Part shown: one piece after another, positions 26,301 to 33,505 of the stretch
How positions within the stretch are numbered: the first letter of the stretch is position 1
How the letters are laid out: each line of letters opens with the position of its first letter
Program-made: the position numbers and the translations under genes
Notes under the pieces: model-generated
The model's input: the letters and a program-made list of their open reading frames with translations, nothing else
Told to the model about the DNA's origin: nothing
Databases searched by the model: none
Assembly: GCF_000013025.1 (NCBI RefSeq)
Contig: NC_008358.1
Span: forward strand, 1,178,001-1,242,000
Reading direction: 5' to 3'
DNA length: 64,000 nucleotides
DNA from: Hyphomonas neptunium ATCC 15444
GTDB taxonomy: Bacteria; Pseudomonadota; Alphaproteobacteria; Caulobacterales; Hyphomonadaceae

Positions 26301-29300
26301 AGCGCGCAGGATTATGCGCCCCTCATTGATGCGGTATCTCAAGAATGTGCAGAGCCCGATACGCTGGTTTTCCTTTGGCCGCTTCTTTATGCGTCTGCGG
26401 ACGAAGCATTCCAGGCGTTTGATGCCGCTTTCAAGCTCGGCAAGGCGTTGCAGCTTTCCGGCTGGGCTGAGCGGACCCTGCTGGTTGCGGCCACGCAAAA
26501 TGCCCTCGCAGTTGAGGCAAGCGAAGCGAGCGACGCCATGCAGGCGGGTGTGTTCGGCCCCTGGCAGATGCTGAGCGCAGAACAGCCCGGCGTGCGGGCA
26601 AGAGTTGTGGATTTCGGCGCTGCGGATGACATCAGTATGCGTGCCGGCGAGATCATCAGCGAATTGGATGCCGCAGGCGATGCGCCGGTTGCCGCCTGGC
26701 GGGATGGGCAGCGGTTTGTACCGGGGCTCAAGCGAGGCGTAACGCCGCCGGCGAACCAAACGTTGCGGGAAAAGGGCGTATATCTCATCACCGGCGGCCT
26801 GGGCGGTATCGGGCTTGAGCTGGCGCGATACCTGGCCGGCGCGGTCAAGGCGCGGCTGGTTCTGACAGGACGCACCCCGGCGCCGCCGCGCGAAAGCTGG
26901 GACCGGCTTGCTGCCGGTTGGGGCGCGCCGGACGATGTTGTGCGGGCACGGGAACTTATCGCGCTCGAATCGCTGGGCGCCGAAGTGCTCGTTATGGCCG
27001 CGGATGTTGCAGACACTGCGGAGATGCAGGCTGTCGTGGACCAGGCGCGCGCACGCTTTGGCGCCGTGAACGGAATATTCCACGCTGCGGGCGCGATTGA
27101 CGATACGCCTATGGCGATGAAAACCTTGGAGGAAGCCCACAGGGTGCTTTCCGCCAAAGCCCAGGGTGCACGCGTGCTTGATCGCCTGGCGCCGGATGGC
27201 ACGCTGGATATGTTCGCGGTCTTCTCATCGACCAGTGTTCTCATCACGCCGCCGGGACAATCCGATTATGTGGCGGGCAATGCGATTGCCGAGACGGTGG
27301 CTGCTTCCCGGAGCGATGGGCGCGTCATTACCTGGGGTATCTGGGCCGACATCGGCATGGCCAAGCGGGCGGCGGACGCGGGCGCGGTTGGAAATGCGGG
27401 CGCGATGCATCCTCTGCTGGGTGTGCGGCAGGAAACCCGAGACGGCACCGTGCAGTTTGCCGAAACCTATTCCGAAGCAACCCTCTGGACACTGAGCGAA
27501 CACCGGATTGGCGATATTACTGTTCTTCCCGGCGCCGCCTATGTGGAAATTTCCAGCGCGGCTGCGCTGAGTGTAGGTCTGGGGGACCAGGTGGACATCA
27601 GCCAGCTGAGCTATGTCGCGCCGCTTGCCATCCGGCCGCGCCAATCGCGCCAGGTGCGCACCACATTGACGCCGCTGGAAGGCGATGGTTTCCGGATTGA
27701 AGTGGAAAGCCGCGCGCATGCGGGCGAAGGCTGGCTGCTGCATTTTGATGCGCAGCTCTCCAAGAGAACATCGGCGCCAGACCCCGTTTCCGCAGTGGCG
27801 TGCGAGACGGAGATTGATGCAGAACGTCTGACTTTGACAGAGCGCGGGGTTGGATTTGGCCCACGCTGGAGCAACGTTTCGCGGGCAAGGGTTGGAGACG
27901 GCGCTGTCAGCGCAGACTTTGTTTTGCCCAGGGATTTTGTGGACGATCTCGAAACCTACCGCATTCATCCGGCCTTGTTTGACACCAGCTTTGCTGCGGG
28001 GCTGTTCCTGCTGGAGAATGATGCAGAGCGCGGCGTGTTTGCGCCCGTATCGATCGGGTCCGTGCGGGTGTATCGTACACTGACGGAACGGTTTTCAGCC
28101 GAGGGCCGGCTGACAGCTGAAGGGGACGACACCGCCACATTCGATGTCGATATAAAAGACGCCTCTGGCACGCTGTTGCTTGAGGTTCGCGGGGCTTGCT
28201 TCCGCCGGGTTGAGTTTGGCGGAGACATCCCCGCAATTCCCGAACCTTCCGCCAGCGCCAGGGACCGGTTGCTTGCCGAGGGTATCCGTGCGGCAGAGGC
28301 GCACGCTATGTTTGAGCAGCTGTTCACGCAAGGCGCTCGGTCCTTTGTCGTATCGCCCGTATCGGTCGCGCAGGCAAAGCTGGTCATCCGGGGGCCGGCC
28401 GCCGCAGCATCCAGCGCCTCATCGGATCGCAAGGCGGTGACAGGTGGTGATCCGGTCGAGCAACGGCTTGCGGAGATGTGCGCGGAGATACTGGGCGTTG
28501 ATACGCTGGGGCTCGACGAGGAGTTCCTGTCCTATGGGGGTGGCTCTCTGACGGGCGTTCGTCTGTTTGCGCGTATCCGGCGGGATATGGGTGTGGAACT
28601 GGCGCTGAGCGCGCTGCTGCAAGCGCCCACGATCCGGCTGCTTGCCGTTCTGGTGCGAGAGAAGTTGCCCGAGCCATTGGAGGGCGCGCCGGCGGCTGAA
28701 GATGTTCCGGTAACGGAAAAAGAGACGGCAGCGCCCGACGCGGCTCCCAAAGCAGCCGTGGCAGCCGCCCCTCCCGCCAAACCAGCCGCAGCAAAAGCGC
28801 GTTGGTCGCCGCTTGTGCGCATGGCGCCGGGCGCGTCAGGCGGCAAGCCGGTTTTCCTGATCCATGGCGCGGGTGGAACCGTTCTGGTGTTCAAGCCACT
28901 GGCCGATCGCCTGCGCAGCGAAGCACCGGTTTACGGGATTGAGGCGCAGGGCATCGACGGGACACAGCCCGTATTGGAAACCATCGAGGAAATGGCCGAT
29001 CTCTACGTCCGCCATATTCTCACGCTCGATCCGAAGGGGCCTTACCGTCTGGTCGGATATTCCGGGGGCGGAGTAATCGCCGTGGAGATGGCACACCAGC
29101 TGCGCCGGAGTGGACGCGAGGTGGAGTTCCTCTGTCTGCTGGACACCCTGGCGCCGCAGGAGGCAGAGCGGCCGGTACGTTTCGACAAGGAAGTGGCCCG
29201 CTTTGGCCAGAAGCTGCAGGAGTGGGTGCAGCTGGGGCCAGCGGAAATCGGCGCTCGTATCCGCAAACGCGCAAATTCCGTGAAAGACGCCCTTCGCGCC

Positions 29301-29642
29301 CGTGTGGAGCCAAAGCCTGAGGTGGCGCCCAAATCGCATATCGAGATCCTCTCTGATCTGGTCGAAGAGGGGTACATGAAGGCGCAGCGGAATTATCATC
29401 CGCCCCAGTATGATGGCGACGTGCTGTTGTTCCGGGCGGAGCACGCCTTGCTGCCATTCTTGCGGGCTGGCGAGAAGCTGGGCTGGGATGACATCCTCAT
29501 CGGCAAGATGGACATCATATTCCTGGACGCCGATCATTTCAGCCTGATCAGAACACCAACGACCGAGAAGATTGCGGACGAAATACTTTCAAGGCTGAAT
29601 GCATTGAAGGCGAAGGCGGAAAGCAGGCTGGAAACCGTATGA
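23385..29642 (+). CDS. Type I PKS: KS-AT-KR-DH-ACP-TE
   Basis: A 2085-residue single-module polyketide synthase. The ketosynthase spans about 1-430 (Cys179 in TACSTSL, His315 in EAHGTGT, His353 in NIGHLD). The acyltransferase is about 520-830 (Ser624 in GHSAGEY, His723). A linker leads to a ketoreductase (NADPH loop TGGLGGIG from 1136, active Tyr in QSDYVAGN). A dehydratase comes after it (His1373 in EHRIGDITVLPG, Asp1533 in HPALFDTSF). The carrier has Ser1721 in a GGGSL context, and a Pro/Ala-rich linker precedes a thioesterase (Ser1893 in GYSGGG, His2051). It would extend the NRPS-bound aminoacyl unit by one ketide, reduce and dehydrate it, and release it. No enoylreductase is seen. Confidence 0.95.
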   Translation: MADENSIAIVGMAGHFPGARSVREYWSMLEAGRDATRWLTPEELVAAGESFAAIQDPRYIRATMALPDMEMFDAGFFGFSPREAAILDPQHRHFLECCWEALEDAGHMPADEFDGAVGVFGGCGMQAYLAFNLLSNPELVESEGMFLLRHTGNDKDFLTTRVSYLLNLHGPSIGVQTACSTSLVAIHMACQSLLARECDMALAGGSSIDLPHGRGYRYAEGEILSSTGRCRAFDDEADGTLFGSGSAVVALRRLDDALRDGDNIHAVILGSAINNDGARKAGYLAPSIDGQAMAAAEALAIAGVEPGSVDYIEAHGTGTLVGDPIELSALQQVYGDAPAGSIGIGSVKTNIGHLDTAAGIASLIKVVLAMRGEKLPATLNFSKPNSRFDFARSPFKVVGEQKDWQRGTKPRRASVNSLGVGGTNAHVVLEEAPILPPALASGPQVITLSAKTKDSLEGLVAKWRGFAAAPDAGFCIANAAFTAQTGRKIFAHRATVVASNAQELAERLTPNGAWRRTSATAKDTKPRIVFMFPGGGAQYPNAARSLYENNTEFRAAVEACFAVLEPGLARDLRALMFEAVDFKAGSAALERPTYSLLSVFIVEYALSKLWESWGVTPDAVIGHSAGEYAAAVLAGIMSLEDAIGVVLERGEIFETAPAGGMISVQDDEARVRALVGDDLDIAVLNSPQVTVVSGADEPLAAFSKRLEAEGIKHAPVRIKVAAHSRMLDGGLARFRARLDRVKLSPPKMEFINNLVGAPAKPQELATSDYWVNHLRGAVRFADGLSAALSTPDTVLVEVGPGQALCALAGLAQGAHALRGVVASLPTAVEDHDAEAYALSAFGHLWALGASVDFARVRKGEGQRRVSVPTYAFERQRHWIEPGKGKAAADTDTLQIFRSADVKDWFETRVYEPAPLEQETHSARTHVIFSDGSDLAAETIKRLRARGDACVVVSHDPAAGELQTADGAFSFDASAQDYAPLIDAVSQECAEPDTLVFLWPLLYASADEAFQAFDAAFKLGKALQLSGWAERTLLVAATQNALAVEASEASDAMQAGVFGPWQMLSAEQPGVRARVVDFGAADDISMRAGEIISELDAAGDAPVAAWRDGQRFVPGLKRGVTPPANQTLREKGVYLITGGLGGIGLELARYLAGAVKARLVLTGRTPAPPRESWDRLAAGWGAPDDVVRARELIALESLGAEVLVMAADVADTAEMQAVVDQARARFGAVNGIFHAAGAIDDTPMAMKTLEEAHRVLSAKAQGARVLDRLAPDGTLDMFAVFSSTSVLITPPGQSDYVAGNAIAETVAASRSDGRVITWGIWADIGMAKRAADAGAVGNAGAMHPLLGVRQETRDGTVQFAETYSEATLWTLSEHRIGDITVLPGAAYVEISSAAALSVGLGDQVDISQLSYVAPLAIRPRQSRQVRTTLTPLEGDGFRIEVESRAHAGEGWLLHFDAQLSKRTSAPDPVSAVACETEIDAERLTLTERGVGFGPRWSNVSRARVGDGAVSADFVLPRDFVDDLETYRIHPALFDTSFAAGLFLLENDAERGVFAPVSIGSVRVYRTLTERFSAEGRLTAEGDDTATFDVDIKDASGTLLLEVRGACFRRVEFGGDIPAIPEPSASARDRLLAEGIRAAEAHAMFEQLFTQGARSFVVSPVSVAQAKLVIRGPAAAASSASSDRKAVTGGDPVEQRLAEMCAEILGVDTLGLDEEFLSYGGGSLTGVRLFARIRRDMGVELALSALLQAPTIRLLAVLVREKLPEPLEGAPAAEDVPVTEKETAAPDAAPKAAVAAAPPAKPAAAKARWSPLVRMAPGASGGKPVFLIHGAGGTVLVFKPLADRLRSEAPVYGIEAQGIDGTQPVLETIEEMADLYVRHILTLDPKGPYRLVGYSGGGVIAVEMAHQLRRSGREVEFLCLLDTLAPQEAERPVRFDKEVARFGQKLQEWVQLGPAEIGARIRKRANSVKDALRARVEPKPEVAPKSHIEILSDLVEEGYMKAQRNYHPPQYDGDVLLFRAEHALLPFLRAGEKLGWDDILIGKMDIIFLDADHFSLIRTPTTEKIADEILSRLNALKAKAESRLETV

Positions 29643-30583
29643 GTGTACGGATGATCTTTCTGACGGGCGGCGCCTTGCTTGCGGCGGGCGCGGTGTTGAT
29701 TGTTCTGATCGTGGCCTGGCTTCAGTCAAAAGCCCTCACCAGCCCGCCGGGATACGCCCAGCCAGATCCCGAGACGTTTACATTCGCCGAAACACCGCAG
29801 TCTGCTGCCGGGCTGGATTATGAGGATGTGAGCTTCTCCGTGCCCACGGGCGAGACGCTGCGGGGATGGCTGGTGCCGGCGGCGGAGCCGTCGGATATTG
29901 CCATAGTCACGCTGCATGGCCGCGGGAACGACCGCCGGGCCTTTCTGAGACATCTTGGAATGTTTCATCAGCTGGGCGCCAGCGTTCTGATGTTTGATCT
30001 GCGGGAGAATGGCCTCAGCGACGGCGCCGGCCGGGGCACGGGTCTGTCAGTGCGGGAAGCAGAAGACGGCGTTGCGGCGGCGGCGGAGATGCGCCGGATG
30101 GGGTATCAGAGAATAGTCGTGTACGGTTGTTCACTGGGCGGATCGGCAGCCATCATTGCCGCCGCGAAAGACCCGTCGATTGATGGCGTTGTCGCGGAAT
30201 CGTCGATTGCCAGCTTCGAGGCCTTTGTGGCCGACGGAATAGATCAGCGTCTCAAAGGGCGGGGCGTGAATGCCTCCTGGGTGGCGGCGCTTTGGGGCGA
30301 GACTGTTGTTGGCCTCACGCGGTGGCGGATAGGGCTGAAGTCCTATGTCAGCGCCGAAGATGCCATGCCGCAGATTGCGCCGCGCCCGGTTCTCATCCTT
30401 CACGGGACGGACGACTATGTGGTGCTTGAACAGCACGCCCGGTCTCTGGTGGAGCGGGGCGATGCGCATGTCAGCTATTGGCCGATCGAGGGGGCCGGTC
30501 ATTGCGACGGGTATGAGGTTGCCGGGGACGCGTATCGTGCCCGCTTGGCAGAGTTCCTTGCCACTCTACCCCCGGCCAAGTGA
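29639..30583 (+). CDS. Membrane-anchored alpha/beta hydrolase
   Basis: A 314-residue hydrolase. The first 25 residues form one membrane anchor (IFLTGGALLAAGAVLIVLIV). Then comes the alpha/beta core, with oxyanion segment VTLHGRGNDRR, nucleophile Ser in YGCSLGGSAA, Asp in LHGTDDYVVLE and His in GAGHCDGYE. ATG 29639 overlaps the PKS stop (ATGA), so it is made with the assembly line. It may hydrolyse, acylate or cyclise the product at the membrane, or serve as an editing esterase. The role is inferred only from context. Confidence 0.85.
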   Translation: MSVRMIFLTGGALLAAGAVLIVLIVAWLQSKALTSPPGYAQPDPETFTFAETPQSAAGLDYEDVSFSVPTGETLRGWLVPAAEPSDIAIVTLHGRGNDRRAFLRHLGMFHQLGASVLMFDLRENGLSDGAGRGTGLSVREAEDGVAAAAEMRRMGYQRIVVYGCSLGGSAAIIAAAKDPSIDGVVAESSIASFEAFVADGIDQRLKGRGVNASWVAALWGETVVGLTRWRIGLKSYVSAEDAMPQIAPRPVLILHGTDDYVVLEQHARSLVERGDAHVSYWPIEGAGHCDGYEVAGDAYRARLAEFLATLPPAK

Positions 30584-30621
30584 GCCATTGCTCAAGCCGG
30601 CAAGGGCTTGAGGCGCCGCGT

Positions 30622-31788
30622 TCAATCCGTGGGCGATAGCAGACCGGGCGCCGCTTCCGTCACTTGGGTGATTCCGGTCAACGCCATGGAAACGGTCAAC
30701 TCGCCTTTCATGGCCGCCAGAAGGTGGGCGAGGCCTTTTTCGCCGCCGCCTGCGAGCGCGTAAACCCATGGGCGGCCCATCATGGCAAGGTCGGCGCCGC
30801 TGGAAAGCGCCTTGAGGATGTCCTGCCCGGAACGAATGCCGCCATCCATGAGGATCAGGGTTTTCCCGGAAACAGCCTCGGCAATCGGGGGCAGCGCCCG
30901 GATGGACGAAGCAACGCCGTCAAGCTGGCGGCCACCATGGTTGGACACCACGATGCCATCAGCGCCGCAGTTGACCGCTTCAAGCGCGTCCTCGCGGTCC
31001 AGAATTCCCTTGATGATGAGCGGCCCGCCCCATTGGGCCTTGATCCATTCAATATCTTTCCAGCTGACGGAGGGGTCGAGCGAGGCATTGGCCCATGCGG
31101 AGAAATCTGCCGGGGTGGCAGCATCTGGCACATAAGGCGCGACATTGGCGAGAATATGCGGCCCGCCACGCAGGCCGACATCCATACTCCATCCGGGATG
31201 CATCATGTAGGAGAGAAGGCCGCGGCGCAGCCTGGCCCAGGCGCCGCCGCCGCCGCTCATGGTATTGCGCACATCCCTGTACCGGGTGCCGACCACCGGG
31301 AGGTCAACGGTCAGAACCAGCGCCGAGGCGCCAGCGGCCTTCGCGCGCGCGATCAGATCGGCCACCGAACCGCGATCCCGGATCATGTAGAGCTGAAACC
31401 AGAGCGGCCCCTGGGTTGCGGCAGCAACCTCCTCGACCGAGCAGATCGACAGCGTGGAAAGACAATAAGGAATGCCGAACTCGCCCGCCACCTTTGCGGC
31501 ACTCGCCTCGCCGCGGCGTGCCATCATTCCGGACAGACCGACGGGTGACAGGGCCAGCGGCATGGTCAACGTGTTGCCAAGAAAGGATTTTTCGGTGGTC
31601 AGCGCCGAAACATCGCGCAGAATGCGTTGGCGAAGTTCAATCGCTTCAAGGTCCGCCACATTCCGTCTGAGCGTCAGTTCGGCGTAAGCGCCGCCGTCCA
31701 GATAGTCGAAGAGGAAGCGCGGGAGGCGCTTCTCGGCCCTCAGGCGGTAGTCAGAGGCGCAGGCGGGAGCAAGGGTCAGGGTTGGCAT
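30622..31788 (-). CDS. FMN-dependent alpha-hydroxy acid dehydrogenase (LldD-like)
   Basis: A 388-residue (S)-2-hydroxy-acid oxidase/dehydrogenase fold. Typical landmarks are FLFDYLDGGAYAELTLRRN, the FMN/substrate segments LALSPVGLSGMMARRGE and LWFQLYMIRDRG, and the active-site His/Arg of VSNHGGRQLDG. It oxidises lactate, mandelate or another 2-hydroxyacid to the 2-oxoacid. It is convergent with the hydrolase gene and divergent from the polysaccharide locus. It could serve the assembly line, for instance on a hydroxylated unit, or be plain lactate metabolism. Confidence 0.9.
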   Translation of the reverse strand: MPTLTLAPACASDYRLRAEKRLPRFLFDYLDGGAYAELTLRRNVADLEAIELRQRILRDVSALTTEKSFLGNTLTMPLALSPVGLSGMMARRGEASAAKVAGEFGIPYCLSTLSICSVEEVAAATQGPLWFQLYMIRDRGSVADLIARAKAAGASALVLTVDLPVVGTRYRDVRNTMSGGGGAWARLRRGLLSYMMHPGWSMDVGLRGGPHILANVAPYVPDAATPADFSAWANASLDPSVSWKDIEWIKAQWGGPLIIKGILDREDALEAVNCGADGIVVSNHGGRQLDGVASSIRALPPIAEAVSGKTLILMDGGIRSGQDILKALSSGADLAMMGRPWVYALAGGGEKGLAHLLAAMKGELTVSMALTGITQVTEAAPGLLSPTD

Positions 31789-32145
31789 GCGCGCCGTTGT
31801 AAGGGAGCAGGGCAGGGCTTGGCAAAGCTATTCTGAATCAAAATTGCTCGCATTTTCTGAGCGTTCTGACTCATATTTCTAAAATTACATGAAATTGCAA
31901 AGCAGTCGTTTAGACCTTGTTAAGATTAACGGCGCGCGCCATTAGGGCGAGGTGCGCGGACGAAAGACCTCCCGACAGGAGAAATCTACGGGATCGTGAT
32001 ATTCATTTGTAATCCATTTCCGCGTAAACAACCGTCAGCAAATCCGTTGACGTAAATCTGTTCAAAGTCCGCCTGGCGGGGTGGCGCTGAACTTGCAGGG
32101 AACCGCCAAAGACCGGGCCTAACCGGCCTCGCAATCAAAGTGAGA
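31789..32145. promoter_or_regulatory. Divergent leader of the exopolysaccharide locus
   Basis: About 357 bases between the hydroxyacid dehydrogenase and the beta-barrel gene, AT-rich at 31835-31930. A weak promoter candidate is TTGCAA at 31895 with TGTTAA 17 bases later at 31918. The latter overlaps TTAAGATTAA. No gene is seen here. Confidence 0.35.
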
Positions 32146-33444
32146 ATGGTAAACAGCATGACTGATCTGAAACGCCTGAGCCTGACCAGCGTTGCCGTGT
32201 GCGCCGTTGCAGCTTCAGTGGCCAATGCACAAGGCTCCGATTACTACAGCCGTGACAAGTACACAGCCGTACTTGACCGCCCGCAGCCGGAGTTCGATCC
32301 CGAACCGGTTCGCCTTGGCACATTCAGGGTCAACTCCGCGGCCGAACTGGGTGTCTCATATACCGACAACGTTTATGTGATCTCGGCCAACGAAGAGTCC
32401 GGCGCCATCGGACGGGCCGGCCTGCGGGCATCGGGTGACACCACCTGGAGCGTTCACTCGCTCGGCTTTGATGTTTCGGCCCGCCGCAACGAGTATTTTG
32501 ACCAGGGCGACGAGTCCAATAACGACCTGCGCGCGCGTCTGCGCGGCCGTGTCGATGTTTCGCGCAGCTTCTCGATCGGTGGCTCGGTCTTTGTGGAAGA
32601 CCGTGTTGAACCCCGTACCGACATTTCCAACATCTTCAGCTCTGACAAGCCGATCGGCGTGTCCGTTCAGGGCGCAACGGTTGATGTGAACTATGTGAAT
32701 GACCGGGTGCGCTGGACCAACGGTCTGGGCATTCGCAACGAAGACTATGAAAACGGCCGCCAGATCGGCACGGGTCTTCCGATTGATCAGAGCTACCGTG
32801 ATCGCACGGTCCTGGATGGCCGCACGCGGGTTTCCTATGCCGTATCGCCTAACTTCGCCGTATTCGGCCAAGGCACCTATGAGCAGCGCGACTATGATGC
32901 AGAGCAGATTTTCGGCGGTCTGCCACGGTCGCGCGACTCTGCAGGATATACGGTTGCGGGCGGTGTGGACTTCGAACTCAACTCCCTGATCCGCGGCGAT
33001 GTCGCCGTGGGCTACCTCAAGGAAACGAAGGATGATGATTTCTTCGAAGAAGTCAGCGGTCTGTCGTTTGATGGGCGCATTCAGTGGTTCCCCACACAGC
33101 TGACCACGCTGACATTCAACGGGAACCGCCGCGTCAGCGACACCGGCCTGTTTGAATCGCCCACGGCGATTGAAAGCCGGGCTGGCGTGCGTGTCGATCA
33201 CGAGCTTCGCCGCAATATCGTCCTTTCTGCCAGAGCGGACTATCTGTCTTACGAGTTCGAGGAAATCGACCGGAAAGACGAGGGCACTGACCTGGAAGTT
33301 TCCGCGATCTACAAGATGAACCGCCGCGTGCATTTTGATACCTTCGTGACGCGCGCAGATCGCGACGTGTCGGGGGTCGATGTCTTCGGTGATCCTTCCT
33401 ACGGCGTAACGACCATCGGCGTCGGCGTCACTCTCTTCCCGTAA
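32146..33444 (+). CDS. Outer-membrane beta-barrel protein of exopolysaccharide locus
   Basis: A roughly 432-residue secreted protein. A signal peptide (LKRLSLTSVAVCAVAASVANAQ) is followed by many alternating amphipathic strands and ends in a beta-strand with terminal Phe-Pro (GVTTIGVGVTLFP). It resembles the outer-membrane beta-barrel proteins commonly encoded just before Wzc-like proteins in alphaproteobacterial polysaccharide loci. Start choice is uncertain: GTG 32140, ATG 32146 or ATG 32158 are in frame and none has a strong ribosome site. It probably takes part in polymer export, since no Wza is visible. Confidence 0.8.
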   Translation: MVNSMTDLKRLSLTSVAVCAVAASVANAQGSDYYSRDKYTAVLDRPQPEFDPEPVRLGTFRVNSAAELGVSYTDNVYVISANEESGAIGRAGLRASGDTTWSVHSLGFDVSARRNEYFDQGDESNNDLRARLRGRVDVSRSFSIGGSVFVEDRVEPRTDISNIFSSDKPIGVSVQGATVDVNYVNDRVRWTNGLGIRNEDYENGRQIGTGLPIDQSYRDRTVLDGRTRVSYAVSPNFAVFGQGTYEQRDYDAEQIFGGLPRSRDSAGYTVAGGVDFELNSLIRGDVAVGYLKETKDDDFFEEVSGLSFDGRIQWFPTQLTTLTFNGNRRVSDTGLFESPTAIESRAGVRVDHELRRNIVLSARADYLSYEFEEIDRKDEGTDLEVSAIYKMNRRVHFDTFVTRADRDVSGVDVFGDPSYGVTTIGVGVTLFP

Positions 33445-33505
33445 CACCTGCTAATCCGGAGGCCTGCATCCTGCGGGCCTCCAACAGTTTTCCAGAGGCA
33501 CTGCC

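Noticed and set aside
31918-31927. CtrA site in the leader of the exopolysaccharide locus
   Set aside because: TTAA repeats are 2 bases apart, not 7.
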